From assembly GCA_032622095.1 (NCBI GenBank), contig CP136063.1, positions 30,320,987 to 30,384,986 on the forward strand: a stretch of 64,000 nucleotides of DNA, given 5' to 3'. Origin of the DNA: Siphonodentalium dalli (lineage: Eukaryota; Mollusca; Scaphopoda; Gadilida; Siphonodentaliidae). Shown here piece after piece: positions 42,190-54,652 of this stretch. Position 1 is the stretch's first letter. Each line of letters starts with the position of its first letter. A program made the position numbers and the translations under genes. The notes beneath the pieces are model-generated. The model was not told the DNA's origin. It worked only from the letters and a program-made list of their open reading frames with translations, and ran no database searches.

Positions 42190-42642
42190 TTAACCCTTTA
42201 CCCAACAAACCGACCAAAATCGCCCAAATAAAGCTTCAACAGCCTAAATACCCTGTGCCAATGCATTCTCTTATATATGCGAGTCGACCATAGGTCGCCT
42301 CGCATATATAAGAGAATGCATTGGCCTAACAATTTTTTATCATTTTTTTAAATAAATGTTTCTTACAATTTTTAGGACATAAAATAAAAAACATCCATTA
42401 CCCTGCAGGGAGCCCCACACATATATAGAAGCATATAGAATAGTGTCGTCTGCTCATGTTTGTCTGGGGCTCTGTATGGGTGAAATTAAAAAAATTGTTA
42501 AAGAATACAAGAAAACATTATTAAAATTGTAAAAAATTGTTAGGCCAATGCATTCTCTTATATATGCGAGGCGACCTATGGTCGACTCGCATATATAAGA
42601 GAATGCATTGGCACAGGGCCGTTCTGTTAAGTAAAGGGTTAA
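42190..42642. mobile_element. piggyBac-like MITE with two long nested hairpins
   Basis: TTAA (42190-42193), CCCTTTAC... , ...GTAAAGGG, TTAA (42639-42642). The first 22 bp of each end are imperfect inverted repeats. Inside are two hairpins with perfect 27-bp stems, 42257-42283/42299-42325 and 42544-42570/42586-42612, reading GCCAATGCATTCTC... to GCGAG. The second is the reverse complement of the first, loop included. The ~215 bp between them is AT-rich and non-coding. Confidence 0.8.
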
Positions 42643-42659
42643 TTCCAGCTGAAGATCGA

Positions 42660-43420
42660 CTATACTAACTATCTCATCCCTTGGCTCACCTTTGACCTTT
42701 CCTTATTTTGTTTCCACCAATGCGGTTATGTTTTGGTTATAGCTTATATGTCGGTGCGTTTTTTATGCCCCCGACTTGAAGTCGGCGGGTATATAGTCGA
42801 CGTCTCCATACGTACGTCCTTCCATTTTGCATTATTGTTCAGCAACCGCTGGGCAGATTTACCTGATAGTTTATATGGTTATAGAGCAGCACAGGGGAAC
42901 AGCTACATGCATAGCGCGGGTTTCGTCCATCCATTTCCACCTGCGTTATGGCCATTTTTTTTACTTAGAAAATTCTATTTTGTCCGTCCGTGCAAACATT
43001 TTGCATTGTTGTTCAGCAACCGCTGTGCAGATTTATCTGATATTTGATATGGTGATAGAGCAGCATAGGGGAACAGCTACATGCATAGCGCGGGTTTCGT
43101 CCATTCATTTTCACTTGCGTTATGGCCCTTTTTTACTTAGAAAATTAAATTTTGTTGTTGTTTTTTTAAGTTTCCAGATGATAGCGTGAGTTTTGGTGGT
43201 ACGATTGCAAATCCCGTATTTTTGTGGATCAGTTATATGTCAAATGCGAATTTGGGTATGATCTGATGATTTTTGTCAGAGTTGGCCCTTTTTCAACTTG
43301 GAAAATTTGAATTTTTTCTTGTTTTTGGGTTTCCGGATCGCTTGTTTTTGGGTTTCCGCATCCATGCTTAATCCGAATTTCTACCGTTGGGGGGGGGGGG
43401 GGCAATGTCACGCGACAGCA
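42660..43420 (+). repeat. ~174-bp unit in two tandem copies after a CCCCGACTT hairpin
   Basis: 42768-42792 holds the CCGACTTGAAGTCGG palindrome followed by GGTATATAG, a common repeat start in marine invertebrates (recollection). The units share TTTTGCATT-TTGTTCAGCA, GGGGAACAGCTACATGCATA and GCGCGGGTTTCGTCCAT (42836 and 43010). Frames across both copies are repeat-driven and not called. A short GTTTTTGGGTTTCCG duplication and a G run follow at 43320-43405. Confidence 0.55.
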
Positions 43421-46270
43421 TACCTCTTGTATAGTATAGTGTGTAGTGCCGCTGTATGGTATACTAGGGCCCTGCGAATAGTTTTATCTTTCGTCTGTTT
43501 CGGTTTGATTCGAATCATCGGTACAAGTTTCGTGACTGGTATAGCTGCTTTAGGGGGCGGTTAGTTGGTTTAGTGCCATATACATTACCCCGTCACAGAT
43601 CGCTCAGCTCTAACGAAGCTGGTTTGAGCCCTATCATAAAGAGACTGGCCGGAATCGTGTATCTGGGTAAGTTTGTGAGTTGGTTTCTTGGGGTCGTTTG
43701 TTTCAACACTCAGTGGGACGATTACTCGCCGAAATTACACCTCTGTGTGGTTTTTGCTCTACCGGTAAATTGATAACGTCGTGTAGAACGACGATTATCC
43801 CTAACAAACAAACCAACCAATTTAGCAAATTTGTAATTTTGTCGAACTTAGCCACATGATTGTGATTCTTACTGACTTGGTTATTGGTTAATGTACTGTT
43901 TCATTATTTTAAAGTAGTTATAGTCATACACATTTGGTTGAAACTATCGATAATGTCTAAAATATATACCGATAATCATTTATTATCGTTACCAAGTGGA
44001 CCAATGGATGCTGGTATTGTAACCTATTCTGGTTATGTCTACATATTAATTGTTGATACCAGTCATACCACTGATGCAATATCGAGATTCGAGTTTCGAT
44101 TGGCTTGACTGATTTGATTCGAGATTCGATTCTAATTGAAATTGCTCGATTCGCATATCTCTAGGAATTACATATCGTGGGTTATACGGTTTTAATCCAG
44201 ACACACTCGGATTCGTATTAGGCTTTGAATTAGTGTGGACTAATTTACAGTTGCTTCAGTCTGATATTTTCTCTGCTTATAAACTTTGAACGGATATAGT
44301 GCATTGTCATTGTCAACTAATTTTATTTAAACAGCTGCATGTCTCTGTCAATGATTGACCATGATACTTTAAAGCTATACATGGGTACTTTCAATGCTAT
44401 GATTAATTTTGAGCAAAGGTTGTGGAAACGGCGACAATTTGTTAAATTTGAATCACAGTGTGTGTGGTAAATTCATTTGGTTCCACATTATACATACATG
44501 AATATGAAACAGGCAATTAGACCTTTCTCATTGCATACATGCAAGTTAACTGCCAATAAATTTGTTAAGTTACTTTTACCAGGATAAATTGATTTTATGG
44601 TTGACGTCAATCGAAGCAAATTCCTTTTAGTAGAAAAGAAGAATGAATTTGATCAATTACCGACATACTGCACTGTGTTAATATCTAGCCATGTTACTAG
44701 CATATTCATAACGAAACAAGAAAAATCTTTGTATTTTGCATTAAATCCCCTGAATTTTGGACGATGCTAAACATAATCTCAATTAATCATAGCCCCATGT
44801 ATCTGCTTATGTATCTACCTAGAAAAGGGAACACGCATGCATAGATTTGTAACAACCATGTTAACATAACATTGAGTACGTATACATGTATGTTAGATCA
44901 ATCTGTATCATCTTCACAAAAGATAGATGCAACTCATCTTTTAAAAATAAAAATGTTTATGTCACAGGTTTGAACCACCTGTAAATGTCACATATAAGTT
45001 TACATATTTACATTTATCAGTGAATGACATGTAAGTGTTCACATATTTGTATTTGTCAGTTAATGTAACATATATGCATTGACTTTATAAATTTTTTACC
45101 ACCCCCACCCCCCAAATGGCAAATTTTATCTATCAAATGATTTTTGCTGATGCACTTATGTGTCAAATCAGAGTGAAATATATTTTCATTTGCATATATC
45201 TCAAATCCAATTTAAGTTCCAAAATCATATTGATGCTACATTTATAAACCTAATTCGCTAGTATCCACAATTACGATTATACATGTACCAGACTATATAT
45301 AAAATTGTTTATCATATCTCTACAACTTAGTGAAAGTGCATTGTGGCGCGGGATCTTCGATGTCACGTCGGTTCAGTTCATTTTATGAAAAGGTTAAAGG
45401 TGTATAATCTATGTCTCAATTCTGTATGGTATGTTTGTGTTTTCTATCCCTCTTTTTCACACACTATCTGTATATATTATATCTGATATATAATACATAT
45501 ATGAATTGCCTGTGCAAACCACACAGGGGAGGTCACACTGCCAATTTTTAAAAAGCATATATATTTGATATTTCTGATGAGCCACACTAAGAAATAAAAA
45601 ACCACGAATGCTGTGCATATGTCCCATAAAAAACTTTTAGCCTCTCTCAGTAGACTGTAAAAACGTTTAGCCTCTCTCAGTAGACTCTAAAAAAAAAACA
45701 GAAAATTTTAGCCTTTGAAAAAAAAAAAAAGGATAAATTAAATTAAAAAAATTAATATTAACAAACAAACTGATTGATTGACTAATTCTCTATATCCTCG
45801 TCCAATGAAGAGGGTTTCCATGTTCACTAAGGGGGCGGTCACTTGAAGTGAACAGTTTTGGATGGGGTATTCCATGTAAATTTGCGGAGCGGGGGTTGCA
45901 GGGTTGAGCATGCTTCTGAGTGAGACTTGGTGTGGTGTTGGGAGCGGCAGGTATTGGTCTGGCGGGTCTGCTTGGTAAACCATAAAACTTTTGCAATAAA
46001 TACATTTTGAGAATTGTTTTGCTGGAATTACATCACTTGACCTACATTTCCAAAAAATCAATAAAAAATAAAAAAATAAATACACCAACATTAAAATGGT
46101 ACAAGTTCCAAGCTGACCCTCAGATAGGTGCCTATTGTTTTTGTCAACTTTAGTGCCGCATCGGGTCGCGCTCGGAGGTGTGTGCAGCTCTGTAGCTTTA
46201 TTGCATGGAAAGAAGGAGGTCCCCTCTCAGAATTAGTCACTTGGCCTCCCTCATAACATTGGCTGTGTGA
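43421..46270. other. Non-coding; small tandem repeats only
   Basis: About 2.8 kb without a recognisable gene. A TTTAGCCTCTCTCAGTAGAC unit of about 34 bp occurs twice near 45637-45690. Words around ACATATTTACATTTATCAGT repeat near 44990-45065. Two overlapping minus-strand frames (45738-46091) have no known domain. Confidence 0.45.
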
Positions 46271-46278
46271 CCCCCCAC
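46271..46278. repeat. 8-bp target duplication CCCCCCAC, left
   Basis: Exact match to 47749-47756. An 8-bp duplication is characteristic of hAT elements. Confidence 0.85.
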
Positions 46279-47748
46279 CAGGGTTGGGTCAATTACATTG
46301 AAATGTAATTAATTACAATTACAATTACATTGAAATATGTCAATTACAATTACAATTACATTGGAAATGCAATGTAATTAATTACAATTACAATGGTTCA
46401 ATTACAATTACAATTACTTTTGGTTAATGAAAATCGGGATTCGGGAAGAGCTTCAAGGAGGAAAGTCATTTGTGTTTAAGTGATAAGATTAAACACATGT
46501 GTCTATTAATGGAATGTTTTCTTGGGAATCAAAAATTATTTTATCCAATGTTTTTAGCATTGGAAGATTTTGTACCCCCCCCCCCCCTGGCTCCGCCGCC
46601 CCTGAAGTCGCCAGTATGTGAGTGGACTGATATGAGTGGACTGATATCACTGGCACGCACGGTTCCTGCAGATATTTCGTAATCACTGTCAGTTGTGAGG
46701 ATCGGTGTAGTTGGCACTTCATCCATGAAACTGAAGAGGGCGCGCTCATATTGATCCCTATGTTTCCGCTGAAACAAAAATAATTAACATTAAGATACAT
46801 CATTATGTATAATTTGCCTACATACTAATAGCAGGGATTAAAACAATCAAGCCAGCTAGGGTTGTAAATCACACACAATGACATAATCAGGGTTATGAAG
46901 TAAAACAGGCCACCTGCCCAAGGCTGCCTTTGTTAGGGGATTAACGCATTGATAAAATACTGCAGTGGAGTCATATAATTAGGACAGCAAGACAGATTAA
47001 GTGCACAAAACTGACCAGATATGGAGGTGAATACAGTTAAGCTCAAAACAAATAGACTAAATGATGTTTTGTTATGAAGACAAAATGCATTTATTATTAA
47101 TGTTATAAAACAATTATTGTTTTAAAATGAATGTATTACTTTTAAAGATATATTCCGGGAATGTTCAGAAACAACAATAATGTTTATGATTTTTTTTTTT
47201 TTTTTTTTAATTCAATACATGTACTTGTATTAATTATGTACATATTGTCATGATGATATACACATTAGTGTAGGTGTATTAAAACATATACATATAATAA
47301 TAACAATAACATATATAAATAATATAAAATAAAATTCAACATGACTTACCTTTAGATGTGTGATGAAATTTGATGTTGCTTTTGCTGAACCCGAAATCAG
47401 TGTTGGACAATGTTTACTTGTAGCTTTGAATTTGTCAGAAATATCATTGGGCAAGGTAAAATGTTGCCTAATGAATAGAAGAAAAATGAGGATAATGACC
47501 CCATGTGTATAACACTAGTCAAGTAAATGCTGATGTGTTACCTTGTTATATTTGTCTGTATTTTTGGAATGTAATTGAAAATGTAATTGAAATGTAATTG
47601 AAATTACACCCCTTTTCTCAATGTAATTAATTACATTCAATTACATGTAATTGAAAAAACCTTCAATTACAAATTACATCCAATTACTTGGGAAAATGTA
47701 ATTAATTACATTCAATTACAATTACAAATTACAATTACCCCAACCCTG
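46279..47748 (-). mobile_element. hAT-type DNA transposon, internally reduced
   Basis: The ends CAGGGTTGGGTCAATTAC and GTAATTGTAATTT..CCCAACCCTG are inverted, followed on both sides by 120-200 bp of ATTACAATTACA-type subterminal repeats. A perfect 8-bp target duplication flanks it. The minus strand holds a BED-finger exon and a second exon but no recognisable DDE/RNaseH core or hAT dimerisation region in its 1.47 kb. It is therefore a deletion derivative unable to move by itself. Confidence 0.85.
46541..47460 (-). pseudogene. hAT transposase remnant: BED zinc finger split by an intron
   Basis: Exon A (to 47350) reads DISDKFKATSKHCPTLISGS, then AKATSNFITHLK, and ends at a consensus donor AAG/GTAAGT. 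After a 581-bp intron (46769-47349) ending TTTTTGTTTCAG, exon B reads RKHRDQYERALFSFMDE. Together they give HLKRKH, completing the H-X3-5-H half of a BED finger. The first BED cysteine appears to be Ser in this copy (TSKHC for expected TCKHC). Exon B stays open to 46541, becomes Gly-rich and stops; no catalytic domain follows. BED fingers sit at the N-terminus of hAT transposases and bind the element ends. Confidence 0.7.
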
Positions 47749-47756
47749 CCCCCCAC

Positions 47757-48580
47757 TAGGCTACATGCCAATTCATCAAATGATGTCTGAAACCCAATGT
47801 AACTGTTATATCTATATATCTAATTTGTTCAGAGAAAATATTTTCATAGAACCCCCCCAAGCCACATATGGATCATGTTATCACCCAGCCACACGTACTG
47901 CTTGACATTACTGAGGCCCACTGATTGCAGATGAAATCTTTAAAATGTCGAACATCAGATCATTACCGGGTATAACTCACCTCTGAAATTCTGTGAACAA
48001 AAACCCAGACACTCTCGCCGCTAACGAGCTTTTCCAACTTAGAATAATAAGTTAACGCTGACTATAACATGCAGTTAATCCATGTGCTTCAAGGCTGAAA
48101 ATACAGGATTTGTCACGACAACACTAGAAGTTTAACCAAAACTGAGGCAAAATGAAACACCCACGTTGAACAGCTTCACAGAGCATCCGGCCAACTTGAA
48201 CGGTCACATGCAGCATATCACATGATATTAAGTCGACCTAATTATGTCGACCCATACAAAATCCACTGTTCACGACTCATCGTTCCGCCCTATTAATTTC
48301 AAAAACAATATCAACTAGAATGCACTCACTGGAGCTGACTATACTTGCGCCCATCACACATTTGGCATGTTGTGTGGTGTCTTGCCAACAACAGTTTGAA
48401 CCACGGGTGCTGGCCCCTCGTTTAAGAGATCGATGACAAAAATCTAGATATCAAATCTTTGTTTATCCATCGCTGAAATAGTTGTGTGTACGGACATAAT
48501 ATCTCTGTTATCTCAAGTTGATCTACACTAGTTACACTAATACTTGTCTTAGTAATACGTACGAGTTGTTTGACATTTCA
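47757..48580. other. Non-coding, nothing recognised
   Basis: No supported gene or repeat between the hAT element and the palindrome. Confidence 0.4.
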
Positions 48581-48733
48581 GGATTAACTGTCATGTGGAC
48601 TATTTTTATGGAGATGTAACGGTGAGGTAAGTGGACATAACTTGTGTAAAACCCTTCGGGTTTTACATACAAGTTATGACCACTTACCTCACCGTTACAT
48701 CTCCATAAAAATAGTCCACATGACAGTTAATCC
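48581..48733. repeat. 153-bp near-perfect palindrome
   Basis: Arms 48581-48654 and 48658-48733 (GGATTAACTGTCATGTGGAC... inward to AAAACCC, loop TTC) pair along their whole length, with one mismatch and one 2-nt length difference. It resembles a fold-back MITE or an inverted duplication. No clear target duplication; the flanks are TTTCA and TTATA. Confidence 0.7.
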
Positions 48734-50521
48734 TTATATTTATATTCATTTAGCGAAAAAGTCACTTTTGTAAATATATTTAAATCGAAAAGTGTATCGT
48801 GACAAGATCAGCCCAAAATACACAATAGCACCCTTGGCGAAAGTTAATAGGAACAATTTCTCTTCATATTGAAACCCGACGATGTATTAAGTCAATCCTG
48901 CGCGAGTCCAAATGCTCCCAAAACATTACGCGTTCGTCTTTCCAAACCTAATGGCGTATCGATGGTGTTATTAGCTTGGTGTTATGAGGCGTTGAACATT
49001 CACCGAGAAATAACAAACTAGCCACGTGGGCGCCGACCAATCAGAATGGTGGATTTAGTGATGACAACACTTAGTGTGTAAATATATTAATATAACAATA
49101 TAGACATCGTTCATATGAAGGGTGTGAAGACGATTGGTTGCCGACGATGCTATATTATATACCAATTTGGTTAACTTACTAGTTTGACTAGAATTATATC
49201 AAGTGTGTGTGCCAGTGGCAAAAACCATCAAAGTAAATTACAAAATAGTGAAAATACCGACACAATTAAATAAAAGAAACGCGATCATTGGTTAGTCTTT
49301 GATTAACAATGTGTCAATGTGAACATGCCCTTAGCGACTGATCTACAGACTTCGGGAACATATCAAAATGTCTATTGCGTTGAGAATGAGAAGCTTGTTT
49401 TCCCAGTTCATTAATAAGGCATTTTAATACTCCATGTTTCCACATTCACATTTTCAGTGCAATTGTTTTTCAATTGAACCACGCGCTCGACTGTTTGGCC
49501 GGACATGGTTTATATGCACCAGGATCTTTCGAAAATGTTTTGAACTTTCCAGAAATATGTTCGCACCTCACAGTCACTGTGAAAAAAACGATTCAGCGCG
49601 CATCTTTTAGACTTGATCTCAACTCATTTCCTCGAGTTTCAAGTTATATAAAATAGGCTTCTAATGGGCATGTACTGTTGCCGACGTTTGTTTTACATGC
49701 AGTATATATATTTATAATAATAAAACGCGAAGTTGTTGGCAGATGGAATGGTTTAGTCTGCCCGTGTAATACGAGTCTCAGTTGTCTGGACATCGACGCA
49801 ATCATGTCTGGTGTTTTGCGCGCCTATGTAGCTTGTGACGTCCTGGTGTGCGTCGTGACGTCATGGCGTCTTGATCGGTTTCCAGAAAGAAATAATTCAA
49901 TATTGTTCATTTATGAACGATTTATTACCAAAATAAAACAAGATAACAATGCAAATTAAGTATATATGTGGATTTAAATTACAATTGATGCAACCATTTC
50001 ATATTAGCGCGTGTTCATCTTTTACAGTATGTACTTCCGGTATGACGTAACATATTCACGGAAGGAATGAGGGAAGGAAGGAAGGATAAACAGACATCCG
50101 AGTCGAAAACATTACTTGCGTCCAGCATGGACTGGCGCAAGTAACAATGCGTACGCATGTTATTACCGCAGGCCGTAACGACAAAAATCCCAGTTTCGCA
50201 AGGCTGGTGTGGCCTATCTTATTTAACACAATCAATGCTAACCAAAGAACGGTGATACACACTGGAAACAGTTCTCTGTGATAAATTTTGAGCATTTCGG
50301 TGAGTAAAGGCATTCCTCAACATAATGTGCCCAGAACCAATTGTGTGTCGCCAATTGTAGGCCTATATCCGCACATTCTCATAATGTGTATTCTCGTGTT
50401 GTTTTTTACTCAACAATGAAACTGCCCTATTTCTCACTTATTTCAGATTAACGCTACGAAAATCCCATGCTAACAACCAAGCCCAAGCACAAATCCATAA
50501 TCTGTTAAACACAGCTACCCG
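48734..50521. other. Non-coding, nothing recognised
   Basis: No gene supported. Short frames (49474-49656, 49678-49959) have no domain. A GGAAGGAAGG microsatellite-like run lies near 50070. Confidence 0.45.
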
Positions 50522-50525
50522 TTAA

Positions 50526-51050
50526 AGGTGGATTATCTCTTTGTAAACATGTATTATATAGTTACCGGGGTATAAAATATTAGATTTTAATCGAAGACTC
50601 CTGTCCGGAAATGCTTCTATTGATTAATATTAATTTTTTTTTGAATATTTTCTAGTCTAAAGAGGTGTGTTTGTTCAGCTAACAAACAATAGTGGTTACT
50701 GTTAACAGAGACCAGAAATTATATATATTGTGCAATTTTGTCACAAATAAACGTTAATTATATTCATTATCGCTTATATCTGTGGAACAAAACAATACAG
50801 ACAACCAATCTGTGACATTTGAAATTCATTGCGTAGCCGTCGGAATAGCCCAGTGCACTATATCGCAATACGGTCTCATCCGAATGGTCGGTTCAAAAAA
50901 ATAGTAACATAAATGGGCCCGATTTAATATTCGAAATAAAATCAATATTAATTGATAGAAGCTTTTCCGGACATAGGTCTTCAGTTCATATCTATTATTT
51001 TATACCCACGCAACTATTTAAAATTTGTTATTTAAAGAGATAATCCATCT
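50526..51050 (-). mobile_element. TTAA MITE, complete copy, inverted, upstream of zinc-finger gene 4
   Basis: Starts AGGTGGATTATCTCTTTG and ends AAAGAGATAATCCATCT with TTAA at 50522-50525 and 51051-51054. The interior order is reversed relative to the copies at 4206 and 52983. It ends about 40 bp before the conserved zinc-finger 5' block. Confidence 0.85.
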
Positions 51051-51092
51051 TTAATAATAAAAAAAACCAACAGCAATAACAATTCAAATTTA

Positions 51093-51801
51093 CGATGTGT
51101 TCATTTTAGTTTCTGTTTCAGTTCTTGTATCTGTCGATGTCGTCTGTTATTCTCTAGCCGAGAATTCCGGTTCACTTTCCGCACAAACTTATCGCCGTCT
51201 CTGGTTCTGGTTACTTCAGATTGAATTATCTCTCAATGATCAGAAACCTTATTTAATATCATCTTCTCTGTATTCGCTGAAGTATCCAGACAGTTGAACG
51301 ACATACTACTTTATTTCCCATTTGAAGAGTGATATGTAGTGACTATCAACCGCCTGGTAGTGTAGACTCACATGTAGGCTGTGTATTCGTTTATCGTTTC
51401 GTGAATGGTGCTTCTAAACACAACCGCATATTAAGACGCATGTTTATTTCACACAATACGTTATTTCCACAGTCCTTTGTTCGATCGGTGCGTGTTCCTT
51501 CATTAACGTGAACTGTATTATTTACAGTTACACTGTGCTGCATCTGTATCATATCTCCGAGATCCCAATCTGTATCATATACGACCGAAATCCCAATCTG
51601 GTTTTTGCAAGGCGATGGGAGGAGCGCTAATGTAGGTATCCCAGAGCCGCTTTGAACGATTCCAAATCAGCGGCGTTGATTGTATTGTCATTCAGTTTGT
51701 GCTAATGGAATTCGGTTCGAATTAGGTCAGATTTTTCTCTATATATAGATAGGCCCTATAGCCATTTCACGAGATATACAGCCGATATATTACAATTGCG
51801 C
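51093..51801 (+). promoter_or_regulatory. Conserved 5' block of zinc-finger gene 4
   Basis: Same landmark order as 34906-35673: TTTCTGTTTCAG, CTAGCCGAGAATTCCGG, AAACTTATCGCCGTCTCTGG, AACACAACCGCATATTAAGA, TGTTCGATCGGTGCGTGTTC, GCTAATGGAATTCGGTTCGA, CTCTATATATAGATAGG. It has two instead of three of the TGTATCATATAC-CCGA repeats (51546-51600). The block is more than 85 percent alike by eye, so it was duplicated together with the gene. Confidence 0.5.
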
Positions 51802-52860
51802 ATGATGGGGGATGCTAACCTGAATGACCATCAGATCACCCACACAGGGAATGAACGACACCATTGTGACGTATGTGGGAAATGGTTCACACGATCGAGC
51901 AGCTTGGTGAAACATAAGAGAATCCACACCAGAGATAAGCCTTATTGCGATATATGCGGGAAATCATTTAAAAAATCGAGCCACTTGGTGAATCATAAGA
52001 GAATCCACACCAGGGATAAGCCTTACCATTGTGATATATGTGGAAAATCGTTCACTCGATTAAGCCACTCGGTGATACATGAGAGAATCCACACCGGGGA
52101 TAAGCCTTATTGGTGTGATATATGCGGGAAATCATTTAATACATCGAGCCACTTGGTAACACATAAGAGAATCCACACCGGAGATAAGCCTTACCATTGT
52201 GATATATGTGGGAAATCATTTAATCAATCGTCCCACTTGGTGACACATAAGAGAATCCACACTGGAGATAAGCCTTACCATTGTGATATATGCGGGAAAT
52301 TTTTTAATACATCGAACGATTTGGTGACACATAAGAGAATCCACACCGGAGATAAACCTTACCATTGTGTTATATGCGGGAAATCATCTAAGACTTCGCG
52401 AGACTTGGTGACACATATGAGAATCCACAACGGAGATAAACCTTACCGTTGTGATATATGCGGGAAATCGTTTAATACTTCGAGCTACTTGGTGACACAT
52501 AAGAGAATCCACACCGGAGATAAACCTTATCGCTGTGATATATGCGAGAAATCGTTTAATACATCGAGCTACTTGGTAACACATAAGAGAATCCACAACG
52601 CAGATAAGCCTTATGGTTGTGAAATATGCGGAAAATCATTTAATCAATCGGGCAGCTTGGTGAAACATAAGAGAATCCACATTGGAGATAAGCGTTACCA
52701 TTGTGATATATGCGGGAAATCATTTAATCAATCGGGCAGCTTGGTAACACATATGAGAATCCACACCGGAGATAAACCTTACCATTGTGATATATGCGGG
52801 AAATCGTTTAATACTTCCAGCATCTTGGTAACACATCAGAGAATCCACACTGGAGATTAA
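51802..52860 (+). CDS. C2H2 zinc-finger protein, 12 fingers (zinc-finger gene 4)
   Basis: Start at ATG 51802 (MMGDANLNDHQITHTGNERHHC), giving about 352 residues; the same half-finger N-terminus as gene 2. Twelve fingers follow, joined mostly by TGDKP. Finger 2 lacks the residue before its first Cys (KPYCDICG), and finger 7 reads CVICGKSSKTS, losing the core Phe. Helices include NTSSYLVT, NQSSHLVT, NQSGSLVK and TRLSHSVI. No effector domain. It ends in the linker HTGD with TAA where sister linkers read GATAAA. In the same frame another finger ([18 protein letters not shown]) and a tail [12 protein letters not shown] follow, so the protein appears shortened by one finger and its native end. Expected to bind DNA in the nucleus; target unknown. 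It is enclosed by two complete MITEs. Confidence 0.8.
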   Translation: MMGDANLNDHQITHTGNERHHCDVCGKWFTRSSSLVKHKRIHTRDKPYCDICGKSFKKSSHLVNHKRIHTRDKPYHCDICGKSFTRLSHSVIHERIHTGDKPYWCDICGKSFNTSSHLVTHKRIHTGDKPYHCDICGKSFNQSSHLVTHKRIHTGDKPYHCDICGKFFNTSNDLVTHKRIHTGDKPYHCVICGKSSKTSRDLVTHMRIHNGDKPYRCDICGKSFNTSSYLVTHKRIHTGDKPYRCDICEKSFNTSSYLVTHKRIHNADKPYGCEICGKSFNQSGSLVKHKRIHIGDKRYHCDICGKSFNQSGSLVTHMRIHTGDKPYHCDICGKSFNTSSILVTHQRIHTGD

Positions 52861-53502
<642 letters not shown>

Positions 53503-53506
53503 TTAA

Positions 53507-53626
53507 ATATGTTCATCGAAGAAAGCTTGGAAACAATCTTAGATTCCAATGACAGAGCAGAAAAGGAGGGCAGAATGAATCTTAACCCTAAATTACTATT
53601 TCTGTGGCTTCAAGGGTAGAAGATAT
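53507..53626 (+). other. Conserved 3' flank of zinc-finger gene 4
   Basis: GGAAACAATCTTAGATTCCA, GACAGAGCAGAAAAGGAGGG and CAGAAT match the flank of array 1 (23398-23450). Similarity ends near 53577, where other sequence takes over. Confidence 0.55.
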
Positions 53627-54484
53627 TTGATTCGAGTCGAGGAACCTATCTATCAGAATGAATCTTCTTCGAAAATTAGCTTTGCACTATGAACTGTATG
53701 ATTTGAGAGGCCTTGCTCAAATTATATGCAGTACTTATATGCAGTGGATTCCGCACATAGAGTTTGGTGAAAGGTCATAGGAAAATAACCCCAGTGAAAA
53801 TCCATTTATACTTACTATTAGAACGGTATACATGAGACCCAATGTACCAAATATGGTATGTCAGTTTACGACACCAAAATACAGATGTTTACTGTCCGAG
53901 GAGATATATCAACCATACTTTGTCGCTTCGAATTTGTCATGGTGGTGGTATGCCAGCACCGCCGGTACAATCTCTTGTTTGCAATTGATTTTGATACATC
54001 AAAGTTGTTGGCAGGATATTTTCAAACCAGTCGAATAAGATACATACCAATGACATATTAAAGCACCACCCTCATATGCATATTACTTTGTGTATTTAAG
54101 ACCACGAATAAATCATCGATTTGACTCGGAAAATTGTTATATGTATCATTTTACCATCATCTCTTAACAGTACTCACTCCGATTAAGCGCCCCTAACTTA
54201 CTTTTTCTTTGGCTCTATGGGTAATAATATTTTATTCGAGTCGATGAACCTATACTTCAAAGCTCAGTGATCAGATATTGATTTTTGACGTTTTTAATTT
54301 TCTCGAGATGGTTAGGCCTACTAATAATTGTCACAGAAACACTTCAGACGGACGAAGATGGATAACTCTGAACTCAAGTGGTAATAATAACGCAATTTTT
54401 ACCGAAAACATTCTTTTGATGGCAAGTTCTGGGCCACAAACAATAGAAATAAGAAAACTGGGTAGGTTCCTCGACTCGAATCAA
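53627..54484. repeat. Perfect 22-bp inverted repeat enclosing ~815 bp
   Basis: TTGATTCGAGTCGAGGAACC-TA at 53627-53648 is exactly inverted at 54463-54484. A related internal word TATTCGAGTCGATGAACCTA lies at 54234. The interior has no recognisable gene (two overlapping ~68-codon frames at 53832-54061 lack domains). It may be a small terminal-inverted-repeat element. Confidence 0.5.
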
Positions 54485-54612
54485 TTATTCGAAATAAAAT
54501 TAATATTAAATCGATAGAAGCATTTCTGGACAAGAGCCTTCGATTCAGATCTAATATGTTATACCCCAGTAATTACATAAAGCATGCTTAGAAAGAGATA
54601 ATCCTCCTTTAA
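54485..54612 (+). mobile_element. TTAA MITE, right-end fragment
   Basis: ATTCGAAATAAAATTAATAT, GAAGCATTTCTGGACAAGAG, then AGAAAGAGATAATCCTCCT and TTAA (54609-54612). It lies 40 bp before the LTR element. Confidence 0.65.
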
Positions 54613-54652
54613 CATGAACTGGTAAAGTACGGCAATTTTCTAACGTTGCTAT

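Noticed and set aside
42733-43189. Two overlapping ~100-120-codon plus-strand frames
   Set aside because: Both run through the two copies of the 174-bp tandem unit and repeat the same residues out of frame.
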